From the NCBI GenBank assembly GCA_023653785.1, contig JAMKCH010035364.1, positions 124,001 to 188,000 on the forward strand: a stretch of DNA of 64,000 nucleotides, read 5' to 3'. Of this stretch, positions 23,656-36,697 are shown piece by piece (position 1 is the stretch's first letter; each line of letters begins with the position of its first letter). A model generated the notes under the pieces. It was not told the origin of the DNA. It saw only the letters and a list, made by a program, of their open reading frames with translations, and searched no databases. Source of the DNA: Ophioderma brevispina. Its lineage: Eukaryota; Echinodermata; Ophiuroidea; Amphilepidida; Ophiodermatidae. Both the position numbers and the translations under genes were made by a program.

Positions 23656-26600
23656 TTCACCTCGGTTTTCTAAGTGTACCCTAAAACTGAGAGAATGGAA
23701 AGATCTGGGTTGAAAAGTAACCATCTGAGGAATATCAAAAAAGGTTAAAACTTTTTTTAAAGTTAATTTAATTTGATCTGATATACCAATTTTACTCCCA
23801 TTTCTTACATGGAACAACCTGAAAACAGTGCTGTGACCCTCCAGGGTCCACGGTGCATGCTGGTCTTCACGGCCTCCCCCCCCCCCATCCCATTAAACAA
23901 GTCCAATGGTGGCTTGCTGCAGCTGGTACTTGAGAAAGATCCGCCACCATCAAAATATACAAAACAAACATTCAACCAATAAACAGAAAATAAAATAAAA
24001 AACAAAAATCACAACGCTGGTCCGATGTTGAAATAATCAAAACATACGTGCTTTTCTGCAATACGTTTTATGTCAAGTTTGGAACACTAAGTTTGCGATT
24101 GCTTAAAATGAAGAAATGCACTAACTTTTTCAATCACATTAATTCTACAGTAAAAATTACAATGCTGCATACATATTGATTTATGAAGAAGATCTGTTAC
24201 GAATTAAAATCATGTATTCATCAAATTTAAAGTTAAAATAAATAAAATTATATGTGGGTTTAATTGCAAAGGCATCATACTCCTAGGTATGGTGCGCCCT
24301 AATTCAGGGTTTTGACGTTTCGGATTGGCGCTCCTGCCCTCATATTTCAATCGCAGACGAATTAACAGAGCGATAGCCATGATTGGGTCCGGATGGCATA
24401 AGAAACAGGGGTAATGAGGCGAGGAGCTACTGTTTGTGTAGCTTCGCTGTCTAGACCCCCAGGGTTATTAAAATAACAGTTGGAATATCTGAGATAATTA
24501 CGATCGGCAGTGCGGTATCGTTTTATGTAGTTTTATTTTAATAAATATTGCTGTTGTCATACAAAATGCAAACAAAGGAATATTTCCTTAGTTCGAATAC
24601 TATTTTGTTGAAATTGTTGAAATAATTACCTCTAACTTCAAGCAAATTTTAAGTTAATTCTATTTAATGTTTTGTTTTGAGAATTTTCCATCCTATACCT
24701 TTATTGTGCAGAGCCCAATATGAAGCGCTTATGTTATTAACAATTTAAGATTACATTTGTAAAGAATGTGAGCTTTTTACATCAGAGTGCTCCTAGACCA
24801 TGCTTTGTTAACGTTTAACCACGTCTATCGTATAGTGGGGGTGTGATATTAGAAATTTTCTGGGGACCCACTGAAAATAGTAGTTGGACCCTACTGAACA
24901 CAAATCATCACAATGAAAAAAAATTGAGGTGGGCAACCCCCTGCAATACCCTCTGAAATTTTGAATGAATTAAGTTGCCCGAATTCGGACGAAGACTTGC
25001 CCCACAGTGTGATTTTCGATAGGGAATGTAGGATAGTTATGAAACTAAAGATTAGATGCCTATCATATGTAATTTTATGCATTGTGACTAAACTAAATGT
25101 GTTCAAAAACCCTACACTTGTAATAACTTTTGTCAGAGTAACTTTTTACAATTTAAGATATATAATTGGGTCCTACATAGGCTTACAGAGGCCAAAGAAT
25201 AGCGTCAAATATAAACTTCCACTTCATTTGAATCATGATCCCCAAACTGAAGATGTACTGTTAGCTCTAAAGAAGCTGAATCACAGCTTCATGAGCACTC
25301 ATTGTCTTCTTTTTGATGTCACTGACTACAATGACCTTAATGTTTTATTAGGAAGCTTCTTGTGATCATTCTGAAGCTTTGAAAAGATCAATTGTTTGGC
25401 GCAGAAGGCCCCCCCGTCGATCAGGACAGTGATGTGATGATGTGTGACCCATGCATAATGCCACTTCACGATAAAGTAGTGACGGCGGATGACTGGTATC
25501 ATCTAAAGCCATGTACTTGTCATACATCTTCAGCTGAAATGATCGAATTGCGCCCCTATCTGCATGGTCTTATATTGCCTTATATTAAACAGAAAAATTA
25601 TTCACTGCCACATTCATTCAAAGCGAATTGCACATACACCGTTACCTTAACATGTGATGCCACATACATGCCCACTAATATTTGAGTTTGTTTTATGACG
25701 GTCATGTATTAAGGCATCTATCATCAGTTTTAAAGTGGGGGTGATGTCACTACTTGGACATCCCATCCCATTTTGTTCATCCGAAAAGGCTACAACATAA
25801 AACTATCTGTCAGTCTTAGTTTGTTGAGGATGCGACCATCTATTGGGGAAAGTGTGTTGTAACTCTGGTCAGTTCTGAAAACAACAACCTGACTGTACAC
25901 CACACGATGTTTCAGATCAAAACCGAAAGGATAACTAGCAATGGCCCAATATTTTCCCACTCGTGGAATAAATGTAATTCCGATATTCGATGCTATTTGC
26001 GGCTTTTAAATTAATTGCACAAGTCATTTCGAAAGAAAGACAACCTTTATTAGCAACCAGGTCCAGGCATTCTAGTCTCACAATTTTAAATAATTTTTCT
26101 AAAAAAGCCGGACTCTATATATATGCCCTACAACAAGTATGGTGACTATCATATGACAGTAGCGATTTTGTTTCTTCCATCTCAAGTACAAGATATGGAA
26201 ACTAGGTAATAAAAGAAGCTCATAAAATTGTAACTCTGACATATGGTGAACATGTAATCTTGATGTGAAAAACACCGCAAGACCCACTCCATTTTATTGG
26301 TTCAGGTTTTTCCTCCATTGCACCCGAGCCTTTGTGTAAAAATTATATAAGAAGTCTTGAGTCTTTGATAGCCTAATAACTAGATGGACATGGAATCTTG
26401 GCAAATCTGAAGAGGAAATAGAAGAACATTATTGAAAAGTGTTAACTGTCAATACTGTGACCTCAATATATAGAAACCAATTAATTTCATATTAATAAAT
26501 TGCCGCATGTCAATGCTGGAAGTTCAAATGTTGTGTCATGGTTAATTAATCAATTTGTTGGTTAATCAGATCATTATTGTACTAATCAACAAGGTATACA

Positions 26601-28900
26601 TAATAGCCTGCTAACCATTGTTAGACACCTACATAATCAAATTACATGGGGTGGTAAATTGCTTTCATATAAGAGGAATTTATGCCTACTAACAATGCCC
26701 AATCATTCGTATGTACATGAAACTGTCAAATTCGCGAAACCTTGTCATAAAATTTTCAAGGGGGAATGTATCAGGGGAGTTAGCAACTTTATTTAAAATC
26801 TTAAAAGAAAAATTTTTTGTTTTTTTAAATTTCGCGGAAAAGGGGTAGATTTTGCTGTTTCCTTACATTAAAAAGTCAAAATTTGCAAAATAACACCACC
26901 CCTAATAGTATTTGTCAAAATCTCATGGACATGTATAATCCGGGAGCAAACAGAAGGGAGATAACAGACATTGGTTAACCCACATCTCAAGATCAAAAGG
27001 TTTGAGTGATTAAAGTATGTTGACGGACTGACAGGAACCCCTAAACGTGATCTTAAGTGTCCAGCAAATGGTTGCCTTATGGAGAGGGGCCAAGACAAAG
27101 TTATGCCTACAGGTGGTCAAATTTTAAATTGATCCAATCAAGTTGAAAAGATATACCATGTTATTTGTTCTAACCAACAAGGATTCAGCGAAAGGGGATA
27201 GTTTGTTAACTATCACAACGTCAACTTTAAGAGTTTAGGCACACTAAAAGAGCCCAAAAATCAATAAAAAGGGTCAATTTCAGTTGTACAGCGGGTCAAC
27301 TTTTAAAGTGCTCCGATTTAGATAAAAAAGTGGTGCAAATGCAAAATTATTGATGGAGTTCATAGGATCTAAAATAAGTCTTTAATAGTTTTGAGTCCTA
27401 AATGACTAGTTACCGATGCAGGCGGGCACACAGAAAGTCAAAGGCCATTGCATTCGAATGAGGGGGACTTGGCATTGACATTGACGCCTCCCTGGAGATT
27501 CATAATTCCAAAATTCATTTGAAGTAAAAAAAAAATACCACTATTCAAATACAGTTCAAAAACAGGGATTAGAACTATCCATTACCCAGCCTACAAATGC
27601 CCATGAAGGTGTGGGCGAATTGTTATTATAATTAAATAATCATATTTTTGTGTGGTGGAGGGGGTTGTTGATTCTTTCTCTCTCTCTATCTCTCTCTTGC
27701 CGGCCTTAATGTCAGGGCAATCACTCGAATACTTTGCGCTACATATTCACCAGTATTAACCCCCAATCGGTATAAAAGATATCAAACGTCGTTTAAAACG
27801 TTAAATGCCAATGAATTAACGAGTCTCGTTGATATCCATGGTTGGGCAATATTCCGTCCAAATTAGTAAACTACCGACACTCTATGGTGACACAAAAATG
27901 AATTGATAGTTCTAAAGCCAGTATATGTTTTTTAGGGAAATCGAGCAAAAATAAGACAACAAAGAAACACCACAAGAGAGGCAGCTCCAGCTGCCCAAAG
28001 GTTACCATAATCAATGCGAAAGGGAAAGGAAACGTTCAAAATACTACCATATATTGTTTATTCAAAGATAGTAAGGTCACGTCATTTCTAATATACGAGA
28101 TGCCCCACTATTGTCAGTTGGATGAGTTTTATTATCACAATAATCACTGTGTTATGAATTTCAATTTTCCACACACAATACCAAATTCATTTTGTTCAAT
28201 GACGTATTTTATCAGTTTTAATATATTTGTAATAAACACGAAAATTACAATCCGTGTGGTAGTAATATTGAATATAATAACACCAATAATCATTTCGGGA
28301 TGATATTTCAATAAATACACGCAATCAAACGTGCCTTATGACTACCCATTCTCTGCAATACTATCCAAACAACGAGCAATAGTCAATATAAGCAATCCTA
28401 TTACCATAATTTAAGTTTACATATGTCATTATCAATATGACATGTTTGTATAATAGATCCAAACACTGTGCATATTCATTACCCAGCCAACATGGCTTTG
28501 CTGTCAGATGTTCCCGCACCTTTACTCTTTAGGGAAATCAATAATCTGTATCTGGTGAGATTTTAAGTGCTTTTATCTGTCACATTACTCAGACACCACA
28601 CTCAGCGCGGCGTTACAATGCGCTGTAGGTCGGGCAATCAACACGTTTTTTATCGGGCTTAATGCGTACTTTCAGCTCTTGCATCGTTCGTTTAACGATT
28701 AGTACTTTGAGGCTAAACGCTGACTCAGAACGACTCGCTTTGGTACTAAAAGATCACACACTATACGATAAGTTTGTAATAAAACGGAGCTGTTGTGTAG
28801 GGGAAAGCACGGTGTAAAGTCGTAATCACCACTTTTTGATCATAGAGCAAGATAAATTTGAGGTGTTGTTATGGAAACGACATATGGTGAAGTTATGATC
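23466..28900. other. Non-coding stretch, nothing recognised
   Basis: Contains a T run (23621-23654) and (TC)n at 27676-27698. A moderate open frame at 24961-25365 and another at 25392-25685 follow each other on the plus strand but show no recognised domain, signal peptide or splice logic, so they are not called as genes. Confidence 0.4.
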
Positions 28901-29056
28901 AGTAATTGCATATACGCAAATGGAATAATATCTGCAAAACTAAACATCCTTTATTGATGTTGAAGCTTGCATGGATAAGCCCAATATTCGTACAGCTGTA
29001 TGTGACTTCATTTGGAGTAAATAGTGGCGCTGACAGTACGATTATAAAATATCAAC

Positions 29057-30240
29057 ATGTGGAATTCGATGATCTCCAAAGGACTGTATATCTATGGATT
29101 GTTTCTTATACTGAGCAACGAAATCAACTTTGTTTTTGGTCAAGTGACTCTTACTGCTTCGGCTCCAGTCAATCCTGTGGAACGAGATGGTATTTTATCT
29201 TTGCATTGCCAAGTGAAAGACCTTCCTAAAGGTCATAGAGTAGAGATTTACCGCCAGATTGGAGACCACGATGAAGCTCTCTCGGTTGACGATGCTGTTG
29301 CTGCCAACGTTGACGATCGAGTGTTCTTGGCAGTGCGAAACATGGTAGACCTCTCTATGGTTTATTTTCTCTCCATAACAGATGTCACACAGGAGGACGC
29401 CGGAACCTACTTGTGCAAAATAATCAGAACAACTGGAAAAATTGCAGAAGTAGCTGTCGAGTCCGTGGATATCAATGTCTTGTACTTCCCCTCAGACACT
29501 TATCCGGTATGTTCACCCTCGAGTGGGAGCTCGATAGAAGTGCGAGAAGACACTCTGCTTGTGTTAAACTGTAGCTCAGAAAAAGCTAACCCCACTGTTG
29601 ATATTCAATGGACAAAGACAGATGGGAAAGTCTTATCTGGAAATAAAGTAAGCGAAGCTGGCAATTTAATCTACGCGGAGTTAACGTTTCGAGTCACACA
29701 TCGTCACCAACATGCAATGTTTCTTTGTGAGATCACCAGTCCTGCTTTACCGGGACTCACACGGACTTGTCATATTGGACCTGTAACGGTGATTGAGAAT
29801 AACAATGCCAATGTGCCTTCAGAAACAATATCTGTAACCAAAGACAATCAGTATCGGTACCCTTTGATCACAAGCACTCCAGATGTACCTGTTCATGAAT
29901 CGGACTCTGGTGTAAGTACTCGTAAGAAACCAGTTACAAATTGCAGAGATTACTGCTCGTCTTATTCGGCTGATGTATTTTATTGGATTATAGCCACTGC
30001 GGTCTGTGTTGTTTTGGGTCTAATGTTCTTTATATTCGGAGTGGGTTGCTCTTGAAGTATAAAAGGGTTAACGACATGCTTAAACGAACTAAATCAGGGT
30101 TTTCCTCTGCCAGGTTAGCGGTAGATGACACTTATGCCGAAGTAGAGAATAAAGCAGCATCGAAACCATACATGTCTCTTGACAGGGCGAGGAAATGTAC
30201 TAGTACAAATCCGACATTAATACCGCACAACATAAACTAG
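29057..30240 (+). CDS. Two-Ig-domain single-pass receptor with ITAM-like tail (frame break near 30045)
   Basis: The first 332 codons (29057-30055) give a signal peptide (1-28, cleaved before QVTL), an Ig V-like domain (Cys51-Cys120 with DAGTYLC), a second Ig domain (Cys172-Trp185-Cys224, with an extra Cys152/Cys238 pair and an NCS glycosylation site), a Ser/Thr-rich stalk (247-300) and a membrane span (307-329). That frame then stops after two residues. The +1-shifted frame goes on without a break to 30240: LLKYKR stop-transfer residues, then YAEV and YMSL, eight residues apart and with Asp three before the first Tyr, like an ITAM. A one-base deletion in the sequence or the allele is the simplest reading; a genuinely tailless receptor is the alternative. 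No intron is needed for the whole protein. The Met at 29069 is an alternative start. AATAAA occurs at 30685 and 30696. The ligand is unknown. Confidence 0.8.
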
Positions 30241-32000
30241 AATGTACAATATACAAAAGACTAAAATTTGGACGTGTCTATGTTGTATTAGTAAAGACAT
30301 CTTTTTGTCAAAACCATCAAATAAGAGAATTTGAAGATAGGACACATCATTATCATCAAATTCGATTAGACTTATTTTCATTTGTCACCATGCCTATATT
30401 TCTAATGGAGGAACAATCTTGAAATTACACTCTAAGGTGATTTTTCCTATCGATGCATACCAATATGCGTGTTTTCCATAACTTAATCTCCCATGTTATA
30501 AATATTTACAAATAACCCTCTCAAATAGTGTGAAAAACCATAATATTGCATTGAATGTATAATAATATTTCTTACCAGACCTGTAATATGATAACTGCTC
30601 TTGTCAACTGTACAATATTGTGACATGAATCACGTAATATATAAAACGTGATATGAAGCCAACACATACAAAAATATTATTATTAATAAAAAATTAATAA
30701 AACGTATGGTATGTGTTTACATAATACTTCCAAACTGCCACACCGTGTATTTGAATTTAAGCCCAGTCAGCCTCCCTATATCAGATTGATAGGATATATA
30801 ATGCTGTTATATGGGAGCTTAATTTGATATGTCTCTCTAAAAGCCTTGGCTCGCAGGCGACAACCCAACACGTCCATTATTGCAACATTGTGAGAGGTTA
30901 GCGAAGACACAATTGCTTAGCGGCAAAATCCCATCAAAGTCCCACATAAGTCATTGGCTTTCCTGTTAATGTTTTACTTTCTCACCTTCCAACCTCAATT
31001 CATTCCGCTATGGGCTGAATTGCCAAGCTGTCACGAGGTAATCGAAATGTCAGGACGGCCTTCCATTTCCCCTGTGTTATATATTTGCTCTATAACCACC
31101 ACGCTTTCTTTTTCCACTCTGTTCTCTCATCTTGCTAGATCTCTCTTTCTATTCCCTTCGTGTAATTTTACAAGTAAACCTTTGTCAGGATTGGCTGGCG
31201 TTTGAGGGACTGTTTTTGTATTGATCGACTGTTTTGTCAGAGGTCTTCACACGCCGTGGCCGTCACCCATACAATAAAGGGTTGTATTTAGAGGAAATAT
31301 TACGGAAGGTTTTATAGGACCATCGTTTCATAATAATTTTTATTTGCAAAAATTTACTTGTCATTTCGATATAAAATTGTTATCTTTGCTGGTAAAGACA
31401 AATCAATCAAGGACATTATTATTTTCCAACGGTGGTAAGCTCTCCGATGGAAAGGGATTTTTTAGAAATATGAATACTTTGAGTGACCTTTGTGAGACCT
31501 TTTGGATTAACCGTCTATCTAAATGAAACAACATTGTGTCCATAGTGTTTGTATTTCGGTTTTTGTAGTCCCTATTTAAGGGGTGCAACGAGAGATGTTA
31601 ATGCATCTATATTGCGTCATAATGTGGGGGCTTCTATAGATTAAACACTCATAGATTCTTACCTTGTAATTTTTAGCTACATAAATGTCAAAGGTGGCAA
31701 CTTAAGTGATTTTGATTTGCTTATATTTTATATTGGGATATATTTTTGTATCTGCTCAATAACGAAATTTGGAATTTCCACTTCCTGTAAGCAAAACACA
31801 ATTCTCAGTTTAATTCATTCAGATGGGAATATGACAGCCTTGGCGTCATGCAAAAACCAGGGTTTCCATTTTAGGGGCACCTGATTTGTGAAACCCTCTC
31901 TCTCTCTTCTTTCCCCCTGTGTTGGCTGTCTGTTTTCTCTTCTTCTTTTTATTCATGAAGGGTTGGCAATAAGCAGCGAGTTGCAATAAATCAACATTCT
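30241..32000. other. 3' flank of the Ig receptor, otherwise non-coding
   Basis: The first about 460 bases are probably the receptor's 3' untranslated region, with two AATAAA signals at 30685 and 30696. Nothing recognised beyond that. Confidence 0.4.
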
Positions 32001-32425
32001 TTACCCCTCGTCCAGACCAGGGGATAGCTACCATCCTTCCCCAACGGATTAATCCCCTGTCGCACAAGGCTTTTATGGAGGTACCACCTTCAGGGAGGTC
32101 AGGGTGTCCCGTCAAGACGTAGGGGGGGGGGGGGGTTGCACCTTTTTTCCTATACGTTACTGTATAAAATGGTACTTTATTTACGTAGATGCTACTAGTA
32201 AGTAAATACCTCTGACAATATTTTTATTTTTTCCTTATTTGTAGAGTACTAACATGTGTCGCCTTACTTTGGCACCCATTATTGCCACAAAGAACAGTTT
32301 TGCTTGCATGAATGGCAAAACGGTCGAAAAACCCTTGATTTTGGCGATTTGTATACACATTTACTTTAAAATTAAGCGTCAGTATGACGTCGTTTACGTC
32401 ATTGCTAAAACTTGATGTGTTTGTA
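32001..32425 (+). mobile_element. piggyBac-like miniature element, right-truncated
   Basis: The left end is TTACCCCTCGTCC (32001), followed by CCCCTGTCGCACAAGGC, GGAGGTACCACCTTCAGG, GTCAGGGTGTCCCGTC, a G run, TTTGGCACCCATTATTGCC and AAAACTTGATGTGTTTGTA. All are in the order of the intact element at 45011-45621 read in reverse. Similarity stops near 32425, so the right end is missing. Non-coding. Confidence 0.75.
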
Positions 32426-32919
32426 TCTTGTCGTGAACATGTTGAACGTATAAAACCATGGATTGGACGCGTGTTCTACTAGGTATAAGGTACAGGTTAT
32501 TTTCTCAAAGTGTGGATGTACAGTAGTGGCACCCCCTCCCCTCTTTTCGAAGAGAATTAACTTACAACGCCTAGTATTACGCATTGTAATTATACAGAAC
32601 CTTGTTTTTGATGCCATGGACATTTTTGTCCTCCTCTAGCCCTCTTCCCTTTGACCAAATCATACAACTTCTAGAAAGATCATTTTATTAAGTTTAAATT
32701 GCGTAATGAGCATGTATAATATGGGAAAACAATTAAAGGATGTGGCATAGTTTTGATGTTTTTTCTACTTATAATATTGTGACCGATGTTTGTTTCTTTG
32801 TATGATTCCATTCACTCTCCGAACCGAGTCCATGCCAGCAATAAGTTACTTTATACATCTTTCCAATCAGTGTTTAGTGATGAAAGTATATAAAAGTAAG
32901 TATAGGCATCAACAAAAAA

Positions 32920-33232
32920 ATTGTGACTGCATTTTGTGGAGATAATCGCATCACAATACTTCTGCACTCAATAAACAGACCCGCATTTTTCTGGATATTG
33001 ACTTGCTTTCTTGAACGCCTTTCATTTTAAAGTGAATCTGTGGACAGACCGCAAAACCGATCTTTAAATTGAAAGACCGTAGCTCGGTCTATAAATACCC
33101 GATGTGAATGATCTTTGCAGCAAATTAAAGCTAATTAAATAAGCTCTCCGTTGGTACCACATATAATGAGATATGTTTCTTAAAGATGGAAATGGCTGAA
33201 AATCAGGGTCCATTTTGTCCTGACTCACCCAG
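32920..33232 (+). mobile_element. Truncated mariner-type MITE
   Basis: Matches 10305-10613: AATTGTGACTG..TTTTGTGG, CAATAAACAGACCCG, GACCGCAAAACCGA, GAATGATCTTTGCAGCAAATT, AATCAGGGTC and the right end GACTCACCCAGTA. The left half with its terminus is absent. Confidence 0.7.
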
Positions 33233-33824
33233 TATCAGTGAATCTCCTAATTTTCTTACCATCAGTGATCAAGGATGCGATGAAATCCAGTCTTGTGAAC
33301 TCCTTGAGCGTATAACCTTGGACGCAATCGCAATGAATTGCTACATTTGTTTTCTTTTTAACAGTAATTGGAAAATATATCCCAAGGTCTTTAACTCGCT
33401 TTCATAATACATCCGGATATATGAAATCTTTCTACTCTATCTATCCTGATATGTTACAAGTAAACCATGGTCATGTTGGAGTTATTATTATCATGTATTA
33501 GTTATTTTTGAATATCGATGGACATGTTTATCACTTGCCGTTGGCGAGGTGCTCTCCTCCAAGGGCGACATTAAATCGATAGTATTTCAATCTAAGGGAT
33601 TGTTATCATATGTATCATAATATGTAATTATTATTTCTATTATTTTTACACGACTGTTAATTATCGCCGCCTCATGTTTGATAACTGACAACAACTTGTA
33701 TCACACGTTTGTGACTCCCCCCTTTGAATACGAAATACAGAAACAAAGAAGGTGCCAAATTAACACCGATATTGATGTGGGTGTATTTTGACGTTGTGCT
33801 GTTTTAACACCAATGATGAATATA

Positions 33825-34266
33825 CATAGTGAATCAAAAAACATGAGCATGAAAAACACAAAATTTAACCCTAACCTGTTTACTCAGCTGTGACGCAGTT
33901 GATGTTTTCATGATCTGCATATTTCGGCTTTCTATGCTAAAAAATGAAGGAATTTGGTGAAGAAATGGGGTAGATATGAATGATTTTCGCGGCTGGTACA
34001 TTTTACCCCATTCCAATGGGATTTTCATAGTTTAGTTACATAGTTTTCAGTTCCATTATTATGTCTGAATATGATGACAGAAAAAGATTCGCCACGAAAA
34101 TCTTTCATATATACCTCATTCTTGTCACCAAATTCCTTCATTTTTCAGCATTGAAAGTCGACAATATGCAAATTACGAAAATATCAACTGCGTCACAGTT
34201 GAGTAAACAGGTTAGGGTAAAATTTGTGTTTTTTTTTCATGCACATTTTTTTTTTGATTCACTCTG
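33825..34266. mobile_element. Mariner-type MITE, 442 bp, TA-flanked
   Basis: Ends CATAGTGAATCAAAAAA and TTTTTTGATTCACTCTG are bordered by TA on both sides (33823-33824, 34267-34268). Inverted similarity continues for about 200 bases (shared: AAATTTAACCCTAACCTG, GATGTTTTCATGATCTGCAT against a diverged partner, AAATGAAGGAATTTGGTGA). Non-coding. Confidence 0.85.
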
Positions 34267-34829
34267 TATTGTCAGAAGGAATCAAATTAACCCTCCTCTT
34301 TACATGGTTTTCCGAAAGGAAGGGATGGTTAGTAGTTACCAACTCCTTCCCGGATGGGTAAAGAGCCCGATTATTATGATTTTGGTAGCATTGTTTCCCT
34401 ATGGGTTTTTTTTTGCCACAGCTAGTCAGCAAAAATTGACACATACGTCCTTTTGCTTTGAAAGAACAAATCGACAAAGCGAACGAACGAAATCTGTCGA
34501 ATGGGAAATTATTAAAACCCGCAAACTTCAAATGAAAATCAATTTGCTAAAAGTGTGAAAAAATGTTTGACGATAATATTCGTGTACTGCCCAATGTTTG
34601 TAACGTTTTGATAAGAAATTAATAAATGACAATGTCTACTCATTATAGAAGCTTAATTTTTCAATTGAATGGGTTATTGAAACATTTTTATTACTTTCCA
34701 CTAAATATTGTAAATTGAATTATATTCGTTTGCCAAATTGAATAAAAAAATATTAAGATATGGAATTAGATTTGCCTCTCTTCAAACTATATTTTGTGTG
34801 CTTTTTGTATGTAGTAGAGACTCAGCCAT

Positions 34830-34905
34830 ACACACTGACACACACAGGCACGCACATACACATACACACACATGCATACACAACACACCACGCACACGCA
34901 CTCTT
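34830..34905 (+). repeat. (CA)n microsatellite
   Basis: Irregular CACACA/CATACA repeats. Confidence 0.9.
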
Positions 34906-35537
34906 CAAAAATGATATGGTTACGTATTATGACAAATAAAACAAGGAAAAACAAAAAAAAAAATCCCTAGATAAAGAAATGCTTTGACGACTTTATAATT
35001 TATGTCCATTGTTTATGACACTCTTTACAAAATATCATATAACAAATAATTTAGCTCCGCCGATAGTTAAACGGTATGGAATTATCTCTCTCTCCATTTA
35101 ACAACAAAACGATGAGAGAAAAAAGGTTAAAGCTTTTATGGGCTCACGAATTTCAAGCATTTTAATGTACATAATGCATCTTTTTCATTTATTTCTTTTT
35201 TACAGCTACTGCCCAAAGGCTCAATTTAACACTTCACTTAACGGTTTATTTGTTTTCAAGGTAATGCCAGGATAGTAAAAAACAATAATTTACTTATCAT
35301 TACAACAGCTTATGTGTTCCGACGTGACCTAGTAGGACCAATGTCTGCTGTTTTAAAAAAATTGAGTCATTATTATACATCATGTTATTCAGAATATGAG
35401 CTTTTTATTACATGCCCATATCTGTAGTATATGCAATATTTTAAGCAACCCGGGCTTTTTAAATAGTTGTTTACGCCTATATATCTTAAACAACTCAAGT
35501 TATTTTATTTTTTTTTCTTGTGAAAAAGAGGGCAAAG

Positions 35538-36031
35538 GGCCACCTCGCCCTGAGAGGGCGAGGTGGCCGAGCGGTTTAAGGCGCTGAACCGTCGGCAGAG
35601 TATAAGATCGATCGAGCGGCCCTGGTTCGAGCCCCGCAAGAGTCGGGTTTCTTGGTCATACTCAAATAGTGCCTATAAAGTTGCATAATTGCACAGCAGT
35701 GTGGTTATGGAATTTCTCCTCGCTCCCACCCATTGCGTAAAATGTGCAGGTGTATGCAATGGGTGTCCGGCGCCTCATGGTTCGGAGAGTCATGAAAGCT
35801 GTTGGTCCCGTGTATCAGGGGAGTCATTCCTGAACACGTAAAAAGTTGCAGACCTTATCGAAAAGAGCAGGGGACCATCCCGGGTCTGTTACCTGCACTC
35901 ATCACTCTAAGTACCAGGGTCCCTTCCAACCCGCACTAGGCCAGCGTGGAAGGGTAGGCCGAAATCCAGCATGGAAACATGTTGAGGCTTTCGTCCAACA
36001 GTGGACAGATATATAGGCTGATGATGATGAT
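35538..36031 (+). mobile_element. tRNA-Ser/Leu-derived SINE with (ATG)n tail
   Basis: The head is GAGGTGGCCGAGCGGTTTAAG (box A region, 35560-35580, class II tRNA type) and box B GGTTCGAGCCC (about 35623-35633), with a long insert between as in tRNA-Ser/Leu. The body runs about 400 bases to CCAACAGTGGACAG ... GGCTGATGATGATGA at 36031, a 3' end of the kind SINEs share with partner LINEs. The 14 bases before the head (35538-35551) are the inverted complement of 35555-35568, forming a perfect hairpin. Confidence 0.8.
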
Positions 36032-36356
36032 TCTTGTGAACGTAAATTCAAAGCTTTCTACTATTCCAGACAATATTAAGATGATGAGATATATGGCAAT
36101 GTAAAGAGCGAGTCAGATAAGTTCAAAGTATCAATGCATCTCCTATGCGTATTTGACCAATGGATTTAAAACCTATGAGCAAAATCTGTCACAGTATCAA
36201 AACCTCAGATCAAAACCTTCTATGCGAAAAATTAGAGTTCCCATCAGAACTATCTGCAACAAAATCAATTCTTATACACATAAGACGTTCTGATAGGATT
36301 TTAGCCTCAGGAAATTGTCTTAACACTATACAATCTAGACAATAGGGCTTTTATTG

Positions 36357-36389
36357 AAACAAACAAACAAACAAGCAAACAAACAAAAA
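36357..36389 (+). repeat. (AAAC)n microsatellite
   Basis: AAACAAACAAACAAAC-type repeat with one AAGC variant unit. Confidence 0.9.
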
Positions 36390-36697
36390 CATTGAGATGG
36401 TAGACAAAAGTAGGCAATTCCCTACAATCAGTCAATTTGTCTGAAAATTGTTTTATTTTTTTAATTCTATTGTTTTAGTGCATTAATTAAAGATATTCTT
36501 AGTTTAAATAAATTTGAATTCAGAGAAATGATATGCCCGTGTTGAACCGTAATTTGCACATAGGAGATTCTGAAACTGGGACGTACATGGTACATGGGTG
36601 GTTTTAATTTCAAGTACCAAATGAATGGAGGAGGTTCTCACCGCCAAGCGACGATGTACTTTGTAACCTGTTCACAGAAGGTTACAACAAAACGCAT

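Noticed and set aside
24961..25685. Two successive plus-strand open frames (134 and 97 codons)
   Set aside because: No recognised domain, no signal peptide and no splice signals that would join them; the length is within chance for this amount of AT-rich sequence.
30040..30060. Programmed ribosomal frameshift as the way to reach the receptor tail
   Set aside because: No slippery heptamer or obvious downstream structure at the overlap; a one-base indel is simpler.
34061..34558. 165-codon plus-strand open frame
   Set aside because: Its first 200 bases lie inside the right arm of the mariner-type MITE at 33825-34266; not a gene.
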